A DNA stretch of 64,000 nucleotides from Armatimonadota bacterium (GCA_020438215.1 JAGQUX010000002.1:1-64000); one strand, 5' to 3'; shown: positions 24,332 to 33,169, counted from the first letter of the stretch. Numbers and translations: made by a program. Notes: generated from the letters alone by a model not told the origin.

Positions 24332-24883
24332 ATGAAAACACGTCGTGACGACATCATGAAAACTGCCTATGATTTGATGGGCACCAAAGGGTTGGAATCG
24401 GTTCATGCCCGAACCGTAGCCAGTGAGCTCAGCATCAACCACGCGACAGTTCACTATTACTTCCCAACCCGCGCCGACCTTTTGGTGGGGGTAGCAGACT
24501 TTGCTCTGACTCAGTTTCAGAGCGACCGTGCGCGATTCCATGATGGCTTGACTTCGGCTGCCGACAAGATTGAAGGGGAATTGGCTCTCGCGGAAGCATA
24601 TTGTAAGAAGAACAGCCGGTTTGCGAAGGTTCTTGCGGGCTTGTATGTTGCATCCATTGAGCATACGGCACTCAAAAAGAAGATGCAAGCACTCTGGAAT
24701 GAGTGGCAAGCTCTCAATGCTGAACTGACGACATCAGCGAAACTCAAGAAAGGAACTCCTTATGTAGATGGTGAGCTTTTGACCGCAACTCTCTTTGGGT
24801 TTGCGCTCACAAGCCACCTCACCGATGGTTCATTTGATGCTCGCGGAAAGATTGACGAAGTCTTTGCTTCGATGTTCGGCTAA
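24332..24883 (+). CDS. TetR-family transcriptional regulator
   Basis: 183 residues. The N-terminal HTH is standard TetR (RDDIMKTAYDLMGTKG, then TVASELSINHATVHYYFPTRADLL). The C-terminal helical domain is unspecific. No efflux pump is adjacent. The only divergent neighbour is alr, and the shared operator suggests it controls itself and alr; the ligand is unknown. Stop shares CTAA with the convergent ABC ATPase gene. Confidence 0.88.
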   Translation: MKTRRDDIMKTAYDLMGTKGLESVHARTVASELSINHATVHYYFPTRADLLVGVADFALTQFQSDRARFHDGLTSAADKIEGELALAEAYCKKNSRFAKVLAGLYVASIEHTALKKKMQALWNEWQALNAELTTSAKLKKGTPYVDGELLTATLFGFALTSHLTDGSFDARGKIDEVFASMFG

Positions 24884-25842
24884 CCTTTTGGTGTAGCGAC
24901 AAAACCTGATTCCAACCGCCAACATGCCGCCTCTGTTCCCTCCGCTGGGAAGAGGGGCGGTTCTGCATTACATTTGTCGAACGCGAACGGACATCTGGGA
25001 GCGAACGAACATCCTTCCGGCAGATCGGCGAGAAGCGGCGGCTGGCCAGAGATCACTCGTAAGCGATCCATTCCCACGGTCGGCATTGCTTCCAGAAGTG
25101 CTTGCGTATATGGATGCTGCGGAGTTCGCAGAACTTCTTCCGTATCACCCATCTCAACAACACGCCCCGCATAATAAACCGCCATTTGGTCAGAAACAGA
25201 GGCGATGACGCCGATATCGTGGGAGATGAGAATGACCGCCGTATTTTCCTCTTCCTGCATCTGTTTGAGCAAGCGCAGGATTTGCGCTTGAAGAGTGACG
25301 TCAAGGGCGGTGGTGGGTTCGTCGGCGATGAGAAGCTTTGGCCGTGCGGCGAACGCAATAGCGATGACAACTCGTTGGCGTTGACCACCGGACATTTGGT
25401 GTGGGTACTTGCGTGAGGAATCAACCGGAGAGGGCACCCCAACTTTCTCGAGGAGTTCAACCGCTTGGACTTGGGCATCGAATTTCGACATGCCTTTGTG
25501 AAGAGTCAGGACTTCGGCGATTTGATCACCAACGCGCATCAATGGGTTGAGGCTAGTGAATGGATCTTGCATGACTAGTGCGATCTCTTGTCCGCGGATG
25601 CCTAGCCATTCTTTCTTGCTAAGCGTAGTCAGATCGCGGCCATTCAGGAGGATGCTTCCATCCGTAACCGCTCCGCCGTTCGGGAGCATCCCCATGATTG
25701 CCTTGCCGGTCATTGATTTTCCGCAACCGCTTTCCCCAACAACGCCGAGAGTTTTGCCCGCTTCCACTTCAAAGGAAACGCCCCGGAGGATTGGAGTCGC
25801 GCGAACGGCGACATGAAGGTTATCGACCTTGATGACTGGCAT
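24880..25842 (-). CDS. Oligopeptide/dipeptide ABC transporter ATPase (OppD/DppD type)
   Basis: 320 residues, full-length OppD/DppD. Walker A GESGCGKSMT, Q-loop MQDPFTSLNP, signature MSGGQRQRVVIA, Walker B LLIADEPTTALDVT, plus the family's C-terminal cysteine-containing oligo_HPY tail (FAPRCPFAFDKCNAEPP ... ACW) that can hold an Fe-S cluster. OppA, OppB, OppC and OppF genes are not beside it, so the rest of the transporter must be encoded elsewhere. Confidence 0.9.
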   Translation of the reverse strand: MPVIKVDNLHVAVRATPILRGVSFEVEAGKTLGVVGESGCGKSMTGKAIMGMLPNGGAVTDGSILLNGRDLTTLSKKEWLGIRGQEIALVMQDPFTSLNPLMRVGDQIAEVLTLHKGMSKFDAQVQAVELLEKVGVPSPVDSSRKYPHQMSGGQRQRVVIAIAFAARPKLLIADEPTTALDVTLQAQILRLLKQMQEEENTAVILISHDIGVIASVSDQMAVYYAGRVVEMGDTEEVLRTPQHPYTQALLEAMPTVGMDRLRVISGQPPLLADLPEGCSFAPRCPFAFDKCNAEPPLFPAEGTEAACWRLESGFVATPKG

Positions 25843-25878
25843 AGAGATTTTGATTATATGCGATTCACAACTTTAGGA

Positions 25879-25884
25879 TATAAT
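25879..25884 (+). promoter_or_regulatory. -10 element of leaderless response regulator gene
   Basis: Consensus TATAAT ending 7 nt before the ATG at 25892; no Shine-Dalgarno and no clear -35. Confidence 0.55.
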
Positions 25885-25891
25885 CGACCTC

Positions 25892-26554
25892 ATGCCCTCC
25901 AACATTCGTGTTGTGATTGCGGATGACGAACCGGCTTACCGAAACGCCATCCAACGCACGCTGACTCTCATGCCTGAGTGTCAGGTTCTCGCTGTATGTA
26001 AAGATGGTCAAGAAGCACTTGACGCCTGCCTGCAGGATGTGCCCGATGTGCTTCTCACCGACATTAATATGCCACGCCTTGATGGCCTGGAATTGATGCG
26101 CCGACTTCTGAAGAAAGAGAAGGAAGTTCAGGTTGTGGTGCTTACCATCAACGAAGAAGAAGAAGTGGTATTCGAAGCGTTCCGAGCGGGCGCACTGGGC
26201 TACTTGCTCAAAACATCCACTCCGCAAGAAGTGATTGATGCAATTCGCCTCGCTTTCCGCGGTGAAGCCAAGATCACTCCGAAGATTGCAACCAAGGTAA
26301 TCGAAGATTTCCGACGAGTGAAGGATGACGACGAAACCGACGATACGGAACTTTACGTTCTGTCCGATCGGGAAACCGAAATTCTGGAACTCATCGCAAA
26401 GGGCATGCGAAACAAGGAAATCGCCAACCATCTCAGCATTGCCGAGAAAACGGTTAAGAACCACGTCTCGAATATCCTGAAGGCGTTGCAAGTCAATAGC
26501 CGAACTGAAGCCGCAATGAAGGCCGTGCGGGCCAAGTTGGTTCAGGGAAACTAA
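25892..26554 (+). CDS. NarL/FixJ-family response regulator
   Basis: 220 residues. Receiver domain with acidic pocket DDE (11-13), phospho-acceptor Asp in LLTDINMP, Thr in VVLTINEEEE and Lys in GYLLKTSTP. The C-terminal LuxR-type HTH begins at LSDRETEILELIAKGMRNKEIANHLSIAEKTVKNH. A short acidic linker (KDDDETDDTE) joins them. No histidine kinase gene is adjacent, so it is an orphan regulator. Followed by an intrinsic terminator. Confidence 0.92.
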   Translation: MPSNIRVVIADDEPAYRNAIQRTLTLMPECQVLAVCKDGQEALDACLQDVPDVLLTDINMPRLDGLELMRRLLKKEKEVQVVVLTINEEEEVVFEAFRAGALGYLLKTSTPQEVIDAIRLAFRGEAKITPKIATKVIEDFRRVKDDDETDDTELYVLSDRETEILELIAKGMRNKEIANHLSIAEKTVKNHVSNILKALQVNSRTEAAMKAVRAKLVQGN

Positions 26555-26596
26555 CTTCCGCCGACTGAAATACGGAGGCGGTAATCAACGCCCAAT

Positions 26597-26630
26597 AAAA
26601 GCCCGGAGTGAAAACTCCGGGCTTTTTGGG
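26597..26630 (+). terminator. Intrinsic terminator after response regulator
   Basis: GCCCGGAGT and its complement around a GAAA-type loop, left A-run and right CTTTTTGGGTTTT. Confidence 0.8.
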
Positions 26631-26681
26631 TTTTCTTGCGGGGTGGGAACTCGGTAGGCTTTGTGTTCAGTAGAGGATGCC

Positions 26682-28037
26682 ATGATTGCACAATTTCTGA
26701 AAAATGTGATCTTGACGGCGATTTCGGCGGCATCGGTTGCCGCTGGAATCTCGCCACAGCCGGATGCCCTTCCCCGCAAGCCAGCACTGGGGACGCAATT
26801 CGAGCAGGGCACAACCAAAGTGTCACGAGTCATTGCCGGGAGCTCGGCCGAGGGTGCGCTCAAGGTGGGTGACGAGATCACGATGATCGGTAATCAGAAA
26901 GTCGAAAACGCCCCTTCGTTAGTGCAAATCTTGAACGGCTGCTTATCGGGGAGGGACTACGTTTTTACCGTTAAGCGAGAAGGGAAAGAGGAGTTGGTGA
27001 CAGTGCATCTCAAGGAGCGCGCCAGGGAGGTTTCCGACAAGTACGATGTGATTTACGATCATGTTGTGAGTAACGGAAACAAAATCCGGACAATTGTCAC
27101 AAAGCCGAAGAAGGAAGGCAGGTTCCCAGTCTTTATGATGATGCAGGGGCTGGGCGAATTCTCGATGGATTACGATTTGAGCAGAGGCGGAGCCTATTCC
27201 CAGTTTGTGAGCCACTTTGCCAACAAGGATTTTGTGACCATCCGCGTTGAGAAGCCTGGCATGGGTGATTCCGAAGGCGGCCCGTATGTGGAAACTGATT
27301 TCTGGACGGAGGGAGATGTTTATCGCCAAGCTCTCAAAGCGGTGAAGCAATATCCGTTTGTCGATCCTGATCAAGTGTTCATTTATGGGCACAGCATGGG
27401 CGGATTGTATGGGCCAGTCATTGTTGGGGAGCAACCGATTGCCGGGTTCATCGCTGCCAGTACGGTTTACAAAACCTGGACCGAATATTGGCTAGAAAAC
27501 GTGCGTCGGCAGAACGTCCTCGGCGGGATGTCGCGGGTAGCGGTGGATCAGGATGAGAAGGATCTGGCTCTCATGTCGGCATGGATACTGACGGAGAAGC
27601 GTGATCCGCAAGAACTGATCAAACTCTTCCCGCGGTTAGAAACGAAAGTCAACCAGATGGTTGTAGACGGCAAATTCCTCGGACGAACGATCGATTTTTG
27701 GACACAACTCGCCGGGATGAACTACGCAGAAAACTGGTCGAAAGTGACGAGCCCAACCTTGGTTCTTTGGGGGCAATGGGACTTTGTCAGTACAGAGGAA
27801 GATCACCACATGATTGTCAAAGCGCTCAATGCTAAGACTCCCGGGTTGGCAGAGTATGTGCGGATTGATAACGCGAATCACGGCTTTACCGAATGCACGA
27901 GCTATGAAGATGCCTTTGCATCATTTCGGGTTGCTCGCCCATTCCGAACCGAGATCATTACCGTGATCGACCAGTGGATTGAGAAGACTCGAAAAATTCG
28001 CAAAAATGCGGAACCCGGCACCCCATCACCACAGTAA
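26682..28037 (+). CDS. Exported PDZ domain-alpha/beta hydrolase
   Basis: 451 residues from the ATG at 26682 (AGAGGA upstream). A hydrophobic N-terminus is followed by a PDZ domain at ~35-115 (VSRVIAGSSAEGALKVGDEITMIGNQKV is the classical carboxylate-binding and loop pattern). Residues ~130-440 are a serine hydrolase with nucleophile elbow GHSMGG, an acid in LWGQWDFVS and His in NANHGF. The PDZ domain may position protein or peptide substrates. Probably periplasmic. Substrate unknown. Confidence 0.82.
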   Translation: MIAQFLKNVILTAISAASVAAGISPQPDALPRKPALGTQFEQGTTKVSRVIAGSSAEGALKVGDEITMIGNQKVENAPSLVQILNGCLSGRDYVFTVKREGKEELVTVHLKERAREVSDKYDVIYDHVVSNGNKIRTIVTKPKKEGRFPVFMMMQGLGEFSMDYDLSRGGAYSQFVSHFANKDFVTIRVEKPGMGDSEGGPYVETDFWTEGDVYRQALKAVKQYPFVDPDQVFIYGHSMGGLYGPVIVGEQPIAGFIAASTVYKTWTEYWLENVRRQNVLGGMSRVAVDQDEKDLALMSAWILTEKRDPQELIKLFPRLETKVNQMVVDGKFLGRTIDFWTQLAGMNYAENWSKVTSPTLVLWGQWDFVSTEEDHHMIVKALNAKTPGLAEYVRIDNANHGFTECTSYEDAFASFRVARPFRTEIITVIDQWIEKTRKIRKNAEPGTPSPQ

Positions 28038-28066
28038 GAACCGGTTGAAAGGCATGCGACACAATT

Positions 28067-28102
28067 GCCCGGATGTCCCAGCGAGGACTCCGGGCTTTTT
28101 TT
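28067..28102 (+). terminator. Intrinsic terminator after PDZ-hydrolase
   Basis: GCCCGGA ... TCCGGGC stem, extended by GTCC/GGAC past a bulged T, followed directly by seven T residues. Confidence 0.85.
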
Positions 28103-28174
28103 GTGCCACTGAACATTTTCGGAAACTTCTCGTTTGTGCCAAACAAGTCCACGCAAAAGACGAGGAATAACGAG

Positions 28175-28747
28175 ATGAAAATCAAAACACTCACTTCACT
28201 TTTGATGATTTGTGCATGCGCAATGAGTTTTGCTCAGGAAGCAAAGCCTGTTCGAGGTGGTCAGACCGACCAAGCCGACCAGAAGCCTAAGGTAATTGCC
28301 GCAGGTAAAGGCGTTGCCGAAGCGCGGAATAACATCCGGGCGGAATTCCAGTTCCGGTTCTTCCCCGGGCGACGACCAGGAGCGTTTGGTGGCGACTTCT
28401 CAATGAGCGCAGTCTCCCGAGAGCCGCACCGTGCAATCAAGTTGAACTTCGGCGAAGTCGCTGAGATTCGAACTGATGGCGACACGGCGATCATTCATGG
28501 TTCGGCGCGGATGGCAGTTCGTACCGATGATGGTGAGCGCGTCTTCAACGGGCGTGTGAAGATTACGGTGAAGGATATTGCTCCCAACCGACGCGATGGC
28601 GAAGTGGATGGTAATGCCGCCGCTCCGCAGGAGCACGATCGTAAAGACCGGATCACGGTCGAGTTTCAGGCAGTGGGCGCCGATGTGACGTGGACTTTTG
28701 AAGGTGTTGTCGCTCGCGGCGGCATCATCGTCAACCATCGGCGCTGA
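28175..28747 (+). CDS. Secreted protein of unknown function
   Basis: 190 residues. Signal peptide MKIKTLTSLLMICACAMSFA with cleavage before QEAKP; GAGGA lies 8 nt upstream of the ATG at 28175. The mature part is beta-rich and polar (AEFQFRFFPGRRPGAFGG, GDTAIIHGSARMAVRTDDGER, RVKITVKDIAP, DVTWTFEGVVARGG), resembling small secreted calycin- or post-SET-type sandwiches, but no family is recognised. It stands alone. Confidence 0.65.
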   Translation: MKIKTLTSLLMICACAMSFAQEAKPVRGGQTDQADQKPKVIAAGKGVAEARNNIRAEFQFRFFPGRRPGAFGGDFSMSAVSREPHRAIKLNFGEVAEIRTDGDTAIIHGSARMAVRTDDGERVFNGRVKITVKDIAPNRRDGEVDGNAAAPQEHDRKDRITVEFQAVGADVTWTFEGVVARGGIIVNHRR

Positions 28748-28776
28748 GTGCTTTCAATCGAGTAAATGCTAATGCT

Positions 28777-28810
28777 AGCCCTTCCGATTCTTCGGGAGGG
28801 CTCGCTTCTT
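28777..28810. terminator. Hairpin between convergent genes
   Basis: AGCCCTtCCGA pairs with TCGGgAGGGCT around TTCT. The downstream flank (CGCTTCTTAA) is only moderately T-rich, so terminator strength is uncertain. Confidence 0.5.
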
Positions 28811-28831
28811 AATCTTGGCGATCAAACAGAC

Positions 28832-29755
28832 TCACTCATCGCACCACCGGTAAGCGTCAATCACTTTCTGCGCGCCTTCTTTCCCCGGTACGGAGTTACC
28901 ATGCTCCATCCCCACAATGAGATCAGTAGATTTGCTACGGATATGGCGGAAGATGTTGCGGTAGTTCATCTCACCGGAAAGCGGCTCTTTGCGACCCGGG
29001 TTATCACCTAGCTGGAAATAAGCGATTTCTGACCAGGCCTTGTCAATGTTCGGGATGATATTGCCCTCGGTGATCTGCTGGTGATACATGTCAAACAGAA
29101 TCTTGCAACTCGGGGAATCAACTGCTTTGCAGATCATGTACGCCTGCGGGATTTTGCTGAGGAACATGCCCGGGTGGTCCGTGAAGTGGTTGAGCGGTTC
29201 GAGCACCATGACCATGCCGTGCGGCTCAAAGACTTCCGCCATTGTTTTGAGCGTGTCGATGACATTGGCGGATTGGTAATCCCATTCCAGGCGGAGATCG
29301 TACGGGCCAGGAACGACGGTCATCCATTTGGCATTGACGCGCTTAGCGCACTCGACCGCTTTTTTGCATTCTCCCATCAGGAAGTCGCGGCCCTCTTTGT
29401 TGGGGACGGCGTAGATCGGCTTACTCCATTCGGCATTGGCAACGAAGACCCCCATTTGCATCCCGAGATCGGACATCGTTTTCGCCATGCGCTCTTGCTC
29501 TTCCACCGGGCGACCCATCATGCCGTTGTCTTCCCAAGCAGTGAATCCTTGGTCAGCAGCGAACTTAAGCTGATCGATGGGATCATTACCCGCGAGTGCG
29601 CTGAACATCCCGAAGTGGGGTGCATATTTGAGGCTGAATTTTTTAGTTTGGGCGGATTCGTTGGATGCGGACAGTTGGCTCATAGCAGTACCTGTGACGG
29701 ATGTTGTTGCGATTGCGGCGGTCGCTTTCAAGATATCCCGACGCGAGATTTTCAC
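28832..29755 (-). CDS. Tat-exported sugar isomerase/epimerase-like TIM barrel
   Basis: About 307 residues. The Tat signal is SRRDILKATAAIATTSVTG, placing the protein outside the cytoplasmic membrane. The body is a xylose-isomerase-like barrel of the hydroxypyruvate isomerase group (APHFGMFSALAGNDPIDQLKF, MVLEPLN, ILFDMYHQQ, HGNSVPG), with metal-type Glu and His residues. A GTG at 29755 gives a standard Tat n-region; a TTG at 29812 would add 19 residues. Hypothetical substrate only. It diverges from the SRPBCC gene and its operator. Confidence 0.8.
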   Translation of the reverse strand: MKISRRDILKATAAIATTSVTGTAMSQLSASNESAQTKKFSLKYAPHFGMFSALAGNDPIDQLKFAADQGFTAWEDNGMMGRPVEEQERMAKTMSDLGMQMGVFVANAEWSKPIYAVPNKEGRDFLMGECKKAVECAKRVNAKWMTVVPGPYDLRLEWDYQSANVIDTLKTMAEVFEPHGMVMVLEPLNHFTDHPGMFLSKIPQAYMICKAVDSPSCKILFDMYHQQITEGNIIPNIDKAWSEIAYFQLGDNPGRKEPLSGEMNYRNIFRHIRSKSTDLIVGMEHGNSVPGKEGAQKVIDAYRWCDE

Positions 29756-29817
29756 GGGTTTGATTTTATTGGCAATCGGCTCTGAAATACAATTTTTTCG
29801 GAAAAGTAACAAAAAAG

Positions 29818-29855
29818 TTGCATATTATGATATTATGCAATCAAGAGGTTGCATA
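29818..29855 (+). promoter_or_regulatory. ArsR-type operator with three TTGCATA half-sites
   Basis: TTGCATA (29818-29824) and TATGCAA (29834-29840) form a perfect 7-bp inverted repeat. A third TTGCATA (29849-29855) runs into the ATG at 29855. It lies before an operon encoding an ArsR protein, so autorepression is likely. Confidence 0.65.
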
Positions 29856-30307
29856 TGGACGCAATTTTACCGACAGAAATACGACGAGAGATGATGATTC
29901 GTGCTCCCAAGAGCAAAGTTTGGAACGCAGTGGCAAGCTTGGACGGGCTCAAAAGCTGGTTTGCGGCGGTTGTGGATGGGGTGTTCGCAGAGGGGGAAAC
30001 CCTGCGGCTGGACTTCCAGGTGGAGAACTGCGACGACTGCTTTATGGTTGTCAAGGAGATCAGCCCGGAAGATCGGGTGGCGTTTCAATGGCATCCGGGA
30101 GAAGATTGCCCGATAGATGCTTACCCTCGGAAAGAGATGACAACGATTACTTTTGAACTCTATGAGCAAGGCGATGGAACAAGCCTGGTGATGGTGGAAT
30201 CTGGGTTTGACCGAGTGCCGCTGAGTCGCCGGGCGAAGTGCCTTGAGCTGAACACTGGCGGCTGGGATTACGAGCTGAAAGAGCTTGTAGAAGTTCTTGA
30301 GCAATGA
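29855..30307 (+). CDS. SRPBCC/AHSA1-family protein
   Basis: 150 residues. Begins with the AHSA1 pattern EIRREMMIRAPKSKVWNAVASLDGLKSWF, continues with strands ISPEDRVAFQWHPG and TTITFELYEQGDGTSLVMVESGF, and ends in the long helix GWDYELKELVEVLE, forming a ligand cavity. AAGAGG lies just upstream. It overlaps the ArsR gene by 4 nt; AHSA1-ArsR pairs are common and thought to sense or handle hydrophobic ligands, though their substrates are mostly unknown. Confidence 0.85.
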   Translation: MDAILPTEIRREMMIRAPKSKVWNAVASLDGLKSWFAAVVDGVFAEGETLRLDFQVENCDDCFMVVKEISPEDRVAFQWHPGEDCPIDAYPRKEMTTITFELYEQGDGTSLVMVESGFDRVPLSRRAKCLELNTGGWDYELKELVEVLEQ

Positions 30308-30615
30308 GCACGGAGAAGGTTTTCGCCGCGCTGGGTGATGAGACGCGCTTGGAACTGGTTCGTCGACTCACCGTCGGCGGACCACAGCGCACGCTTGATC
30401 TCGTTGCGGGGCTGGAGATGTCTCGCCAGGCCGCGACCAAGCATCTGGAAATCCTTGAGGGTGCAGGGCTGGTCAAGTCAGAGAAATCGGGGCGCGAGGT
30501 GCTCCGTTCGCTTGACCCGGAAGCACTGGATGCTGCCGCAAGTTGGCTGGCAAAGAGAGCGATGGAGTGGGACGACCGTTTGGATCGCTTGAAAATGATG
30601 TTGGAATCGGATTAA
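30304..30615 (+). CDS. ArsR-family transcriptional regulator
   Basis: 103 residues. Winged helix starting FAALGDETRLELVRRL, recognition helix MSRQAATKHLEILEGAG, wing LVKSEKSGREVLRSL. No metal-site cysteines are present, so it is not a classical arsenic or cadmium sensor. Coupled to the SRPBCC gene (ATGA overlap). The likely operator is at 29818-29855. Confidence 0.9.
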   Translation: MSTEKVFAALGDETRLELVRRLTVGGPQRTLDLVAGLEMSRQAATKHLEILEGAGLVKSEKSGREVLRSLDPEALDAAASWLAKRAMEWDDRLDRLKMMLESD

Positions 30616-30622
30616 AGCAAAA

Positions 30623-30656
30623 CCCCGCCGCTGGGCAGGCGACGGGGCATATTTTT
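30623..30656 (+). terminator. Intrinsic terminator after ArsR gene
   Basis: CCCCG/CGGGG stem continued by CGC/GCG after one mismatch, loop GGGCA, then ATTTTT. Confidence 0.65.
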
Positions 30657-30677
30657 GGCGTTTGTGTTATGCAAGCG

Positions 30678-31142
30678 TTAGGGTCGGATATAAACCATTC
30701 TCTCGATCACTTGTTTGGCTGAAGTATCGGCGATGAGTGCGCCGAGCAGCCCGAGATCCATATCGCCGCGGCGCATGGTCACCCAAGTGTCGTATTTGCT
30801 TTTTGAGACATCGAACAAACTGGAATTGAGGATGGCATCCATTTGACCGGACGCTTCTTTCCCTTTTGCCGGAGCTTGTAGGATTGTCAGAACATTGGCG
30901 CTGTCGGGATTGATGTATTTCAATCGCACGACGTGGCGCTTTGGATCGGTATTAGGGAGAGCAACGTAATCGACTGATCGCAGAGAGTAACCGCGTGGGG
31001 TTCGATCCGGTGCATAGAGTCCGTGACCGAGTTGCTGAGCCATTGCTTTGATTTTGTCGTGCGACCGAACGGGCGTGACAAGCTCAGCATTGACATTTTG
31101 TTGACCGACGAGCACGGTCATTGCGGCGATAGTAGCGATCAT
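30678..31142 (-). CDS. Exported protein of unknown function
   Basis: 154 residues with a short hydrophobic leader (MIATIAAMTVLVGQQNVNA). Mature part: helix KIKAMAQQLGHGLYAPD, then strands YSLRSVDYVALPN, HVVRLKYINPD, ANVLTILQAP and a terminal IERMVYIRP. This alternation recalls the DUF4367-type domain of sigma-factor regulators, but the match is weak. Alone between two terminator-bounded units. Confidence 0.6.
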   Translation of the reverse strand: MIATIAAMTVLVGQQNVNAELVTPVRSHDKIKAMAQQLGHGLYAPDRTPRGYSLRSVDYVALPNTDPKRHVVRLKYINPDSANVLTILQAPAKGKEASGQMDAILNSSLFDVSKSKYDTWVTMRRGDMDLGLLGALIADTSAKQVIERMVYIRP

Positions 31143-31254
31143 CTGCGTTGTCTCTCTTCCACGCCAGCGCGTGTACTGTTCATTAAGGTTATGAGACGGG
31201 ATTTTCGTACAGAAAAAATGTCAGGTTTTTGTCAATCTTGTCGCAAATGTATAG

Positions 31255-32202
31255 TTACGGGTTCAAAACTGATCGATAAACGGCGGCATATTTCTCCGCG
31301 CACTCTTGAATATTGAAGCGATCTTCGACTTTTGCGCGCCCGGCTAAACCGAGGGCTTCGCGGTGGACGGGAGCATCAATAAGCTCGAGGAGGTGACGGG
31401 TGAGATCGTTTTCATCCTCATAAACCTCGAGGCTGACATTGGCGACGCCCATCTCGGAAAGTCCGCCCACATCTTTGGCCATGACCGGCACGCCGGAGCT
31501 CATGGCAAGGAGGCAATCCAGATCGATTCCTAATCCCGGCTTGCTCTGGATGACGAGATCGGAAGCGGCAATCCAAAGAGGAAGTTGCTCTCGGGATTCG
31601 ATTTTGTCTGCACCGGGAGTCTCTTCGTCTGAAAAGATTGCGAAGGAAACATCCGCTCGTTGGTTGGTGATCTCGTGGACGACGTCATCCATATGGTCAG
31701 AAGAGAGGGAAAGAACAAGAAATTCTTCCGGCCCAAAACCGAGTTGTTCGCGGGCGGTTTCCCGATCGAAGCGTAAATAGGGTGGCAACCCAGGGTAGAT
31801 CGTTTTGAGGTGGGAAGTGTACGCGCCATCTAGGAATTGTCGGGCGGCACTGCAACAGCAGATCCCGGTTCGCGCGGAGTTCAGGCGATCCACCAATTGG
31901 TTGTTCGATGTTTTGGGCATATCGAAGGCGGTGTACACCCACGGGAACCGCAGATAAAACGCCTCACCGCAAGCCCAAGCTGTCCTCATCCCCCAAGCGT
32001 GGACAAGATCAAATCCACGGATGGATTCTTTCAACCGTTTGGAGACTTTGCGATCTACCGACCAGCCGGTTTCGTTGGGAATCCAATCCACTTCATCAAT
32101 GGCAACATCGATATCAAGTTCCCCAAGCGGCGCAATGAGTGATTCGGCAAATTCAGCCATTTGCCCATGGTTTTGTCGGCGCAGGAAGAGGACGCGGATC
32201 AC
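31255..32202 (-). CDS. Glycosyltransferase, GT4-like
   Basis: 315 residues. GT-B layout with a C-terminal domain resembling glycosyltransferase group 1: LPLWIAASDLVIQSKPGLGIDLDCLLAMSSGVPVMAKDVGGLSEMG holds the usual E/D-loop region, although the classic Glu-x7-Glu reads as Gly/Asp-rich. The N-terminal half binds acceptor. It lies 19 nt downstream of moxR on the same strand. The sugar donor is unknown. Confidence 0.75.
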   Translation of the reverse strand: MIRVLFLRRQNHGQMAEFAESLIAPLGELDIDVAIDEVDWIPNETGWSVDRKVSKRLKESIRGFDLVHAWGMRTAWACGEAFYLRFPWVYTAFDMPKTSNNQLVDRLNSARTGICCCSAARQFLDGAYTSHLKTIYPGLPPYLRFDRETAREQLGFGPEEFLVLSLSSDHMDDVVHEITNQRADVSFAIFSDEETPGADKIESREQLPLWIAASDLVIQSKPGLGIDLDCLLAMSSGVPVMAKDVGGLSEMGVANVSLEVYEDENDLTRHLLELIDAPVHREALGLAGRAKVEDRFNIQECAEKYAAVYRSVLNP

Positions 32203-32221
32203 TGCTTAAGATATTGAGGGT

Positions 32222-33169
32222 TTAGCGCGGCACGGTCTGGGCATCAATGAGTTGCCCAAGCACCTGATCAACGGTGTAGCCTTCGATTTCTGCCTCCGGT
32301 CGGATAAGGATGCGGTGGCGCAAAACGGGGAGCGAAAGCTCTTTGACATCATCCGGAATGACGAAGTCGCGTCCGCGCATGGCGGCAAGAGCTTTGGAAG
32401 TGGAAACCAGGGCAAGTCCGGCGCGAGGCGAAGCACCGACAAGGACATCGTGGCTGGTTCGCGTTGCTTTCACAAGCTCATAGATGTAGTTGAAAATTTT
32501 CTCTTCGACCCGAACGGCGTTGACTTCTTCGCGTAGCGATTTCAGCATTTCCGTATTGATGACCGGCTGGATATTGGCTCGCTCGAGGTTGGTCGCTCGG
32601 AAGCCTTGATCGTAATTGCGGAGGACTTGGATTTCCGCTTCATCACCGGGGTAATCGAGGATGATCTTGAGAAGGAAGCGATCTTGCTGTGCTTCGGGGA
32701 GGGGGTAAGTCCCTTCGTGTTCGATTGGGTTCTCGGTAGCAAAACACAAGAACGGGTACGGAAGCGGGAGTCGCTGCCCATCAATCGTGACCTGACGTTC
32801 TTCCATCGCTTCCAATAGAGCCGATTGGGTTTTGGGCGGGGTGCGGTTGATCTCGTCGGCCAGGAGGACAGCGGTGAAGATCGGCCCTTTCTTGAGGGTG
32901 AATTCCGAGGTCTGCTGATTAAAAACGTTGGTGCCAAGCACGTCGCTCGGCATGAGATCGGGGGTGAACTGAATGCGCGAGAACTGCAAGTCTACGGTTC
33001 GAGAAAGGGTTTTGACGAGAAGGGTCTTTCCAAGACCGGGAACGCCTTCTAGCAAACAGTGCCCATCAGCGAGGATTGCGACAATGGCTTGTTCAACGGC
33101 TTTGTGCTGACCAACAATGGCTTTCGCCACTTCCTCCATGATTCGGGCGGAGACCTGCGCGACTTGCAT
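32222..33169 (-). CDS. MoxR-family AAA+ ATPase
   Basis: 315 residues. Walker A in [14 protein letters not shown], Walker B in [28 protein letters not shown], sensor 1 in [24 protein letters not shown]-terminal lid [27 protein letters not shown]. MoxR proteins act as chaperones for metal or cofactor insertion, usually with a DUF58/VWA partner; none is adjacent here. Confidence 0.92.
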   Translation of the reverse strand: MQVAQVSARIMEEVAKAIVGQHKAVEQAIVAILADGHCLLEGVPGLGKTLLVKTLSRTVDLQFSRIQFTPDLMPSDVLGTNVFNQQTSEFTLKKGPIFTAVLLADEINRTPPKTQSALLEAMEERQVTIDGQRLPLPYPFLCFATENPIEHEGTYPLPEAQQDRFLLKIILDYPGDEAEIQVLRNYDQGFRATNLERANIQPVINTEMLKSLREEVNAVRVEEKIFNYIYELVKATRTSHDVLVGASPRAGLALVSTSKALAAMRGRDFVIPDDVKELSLPVLRHRILIRPEAEIEGYTVDQVLGQLIDAQTVPR

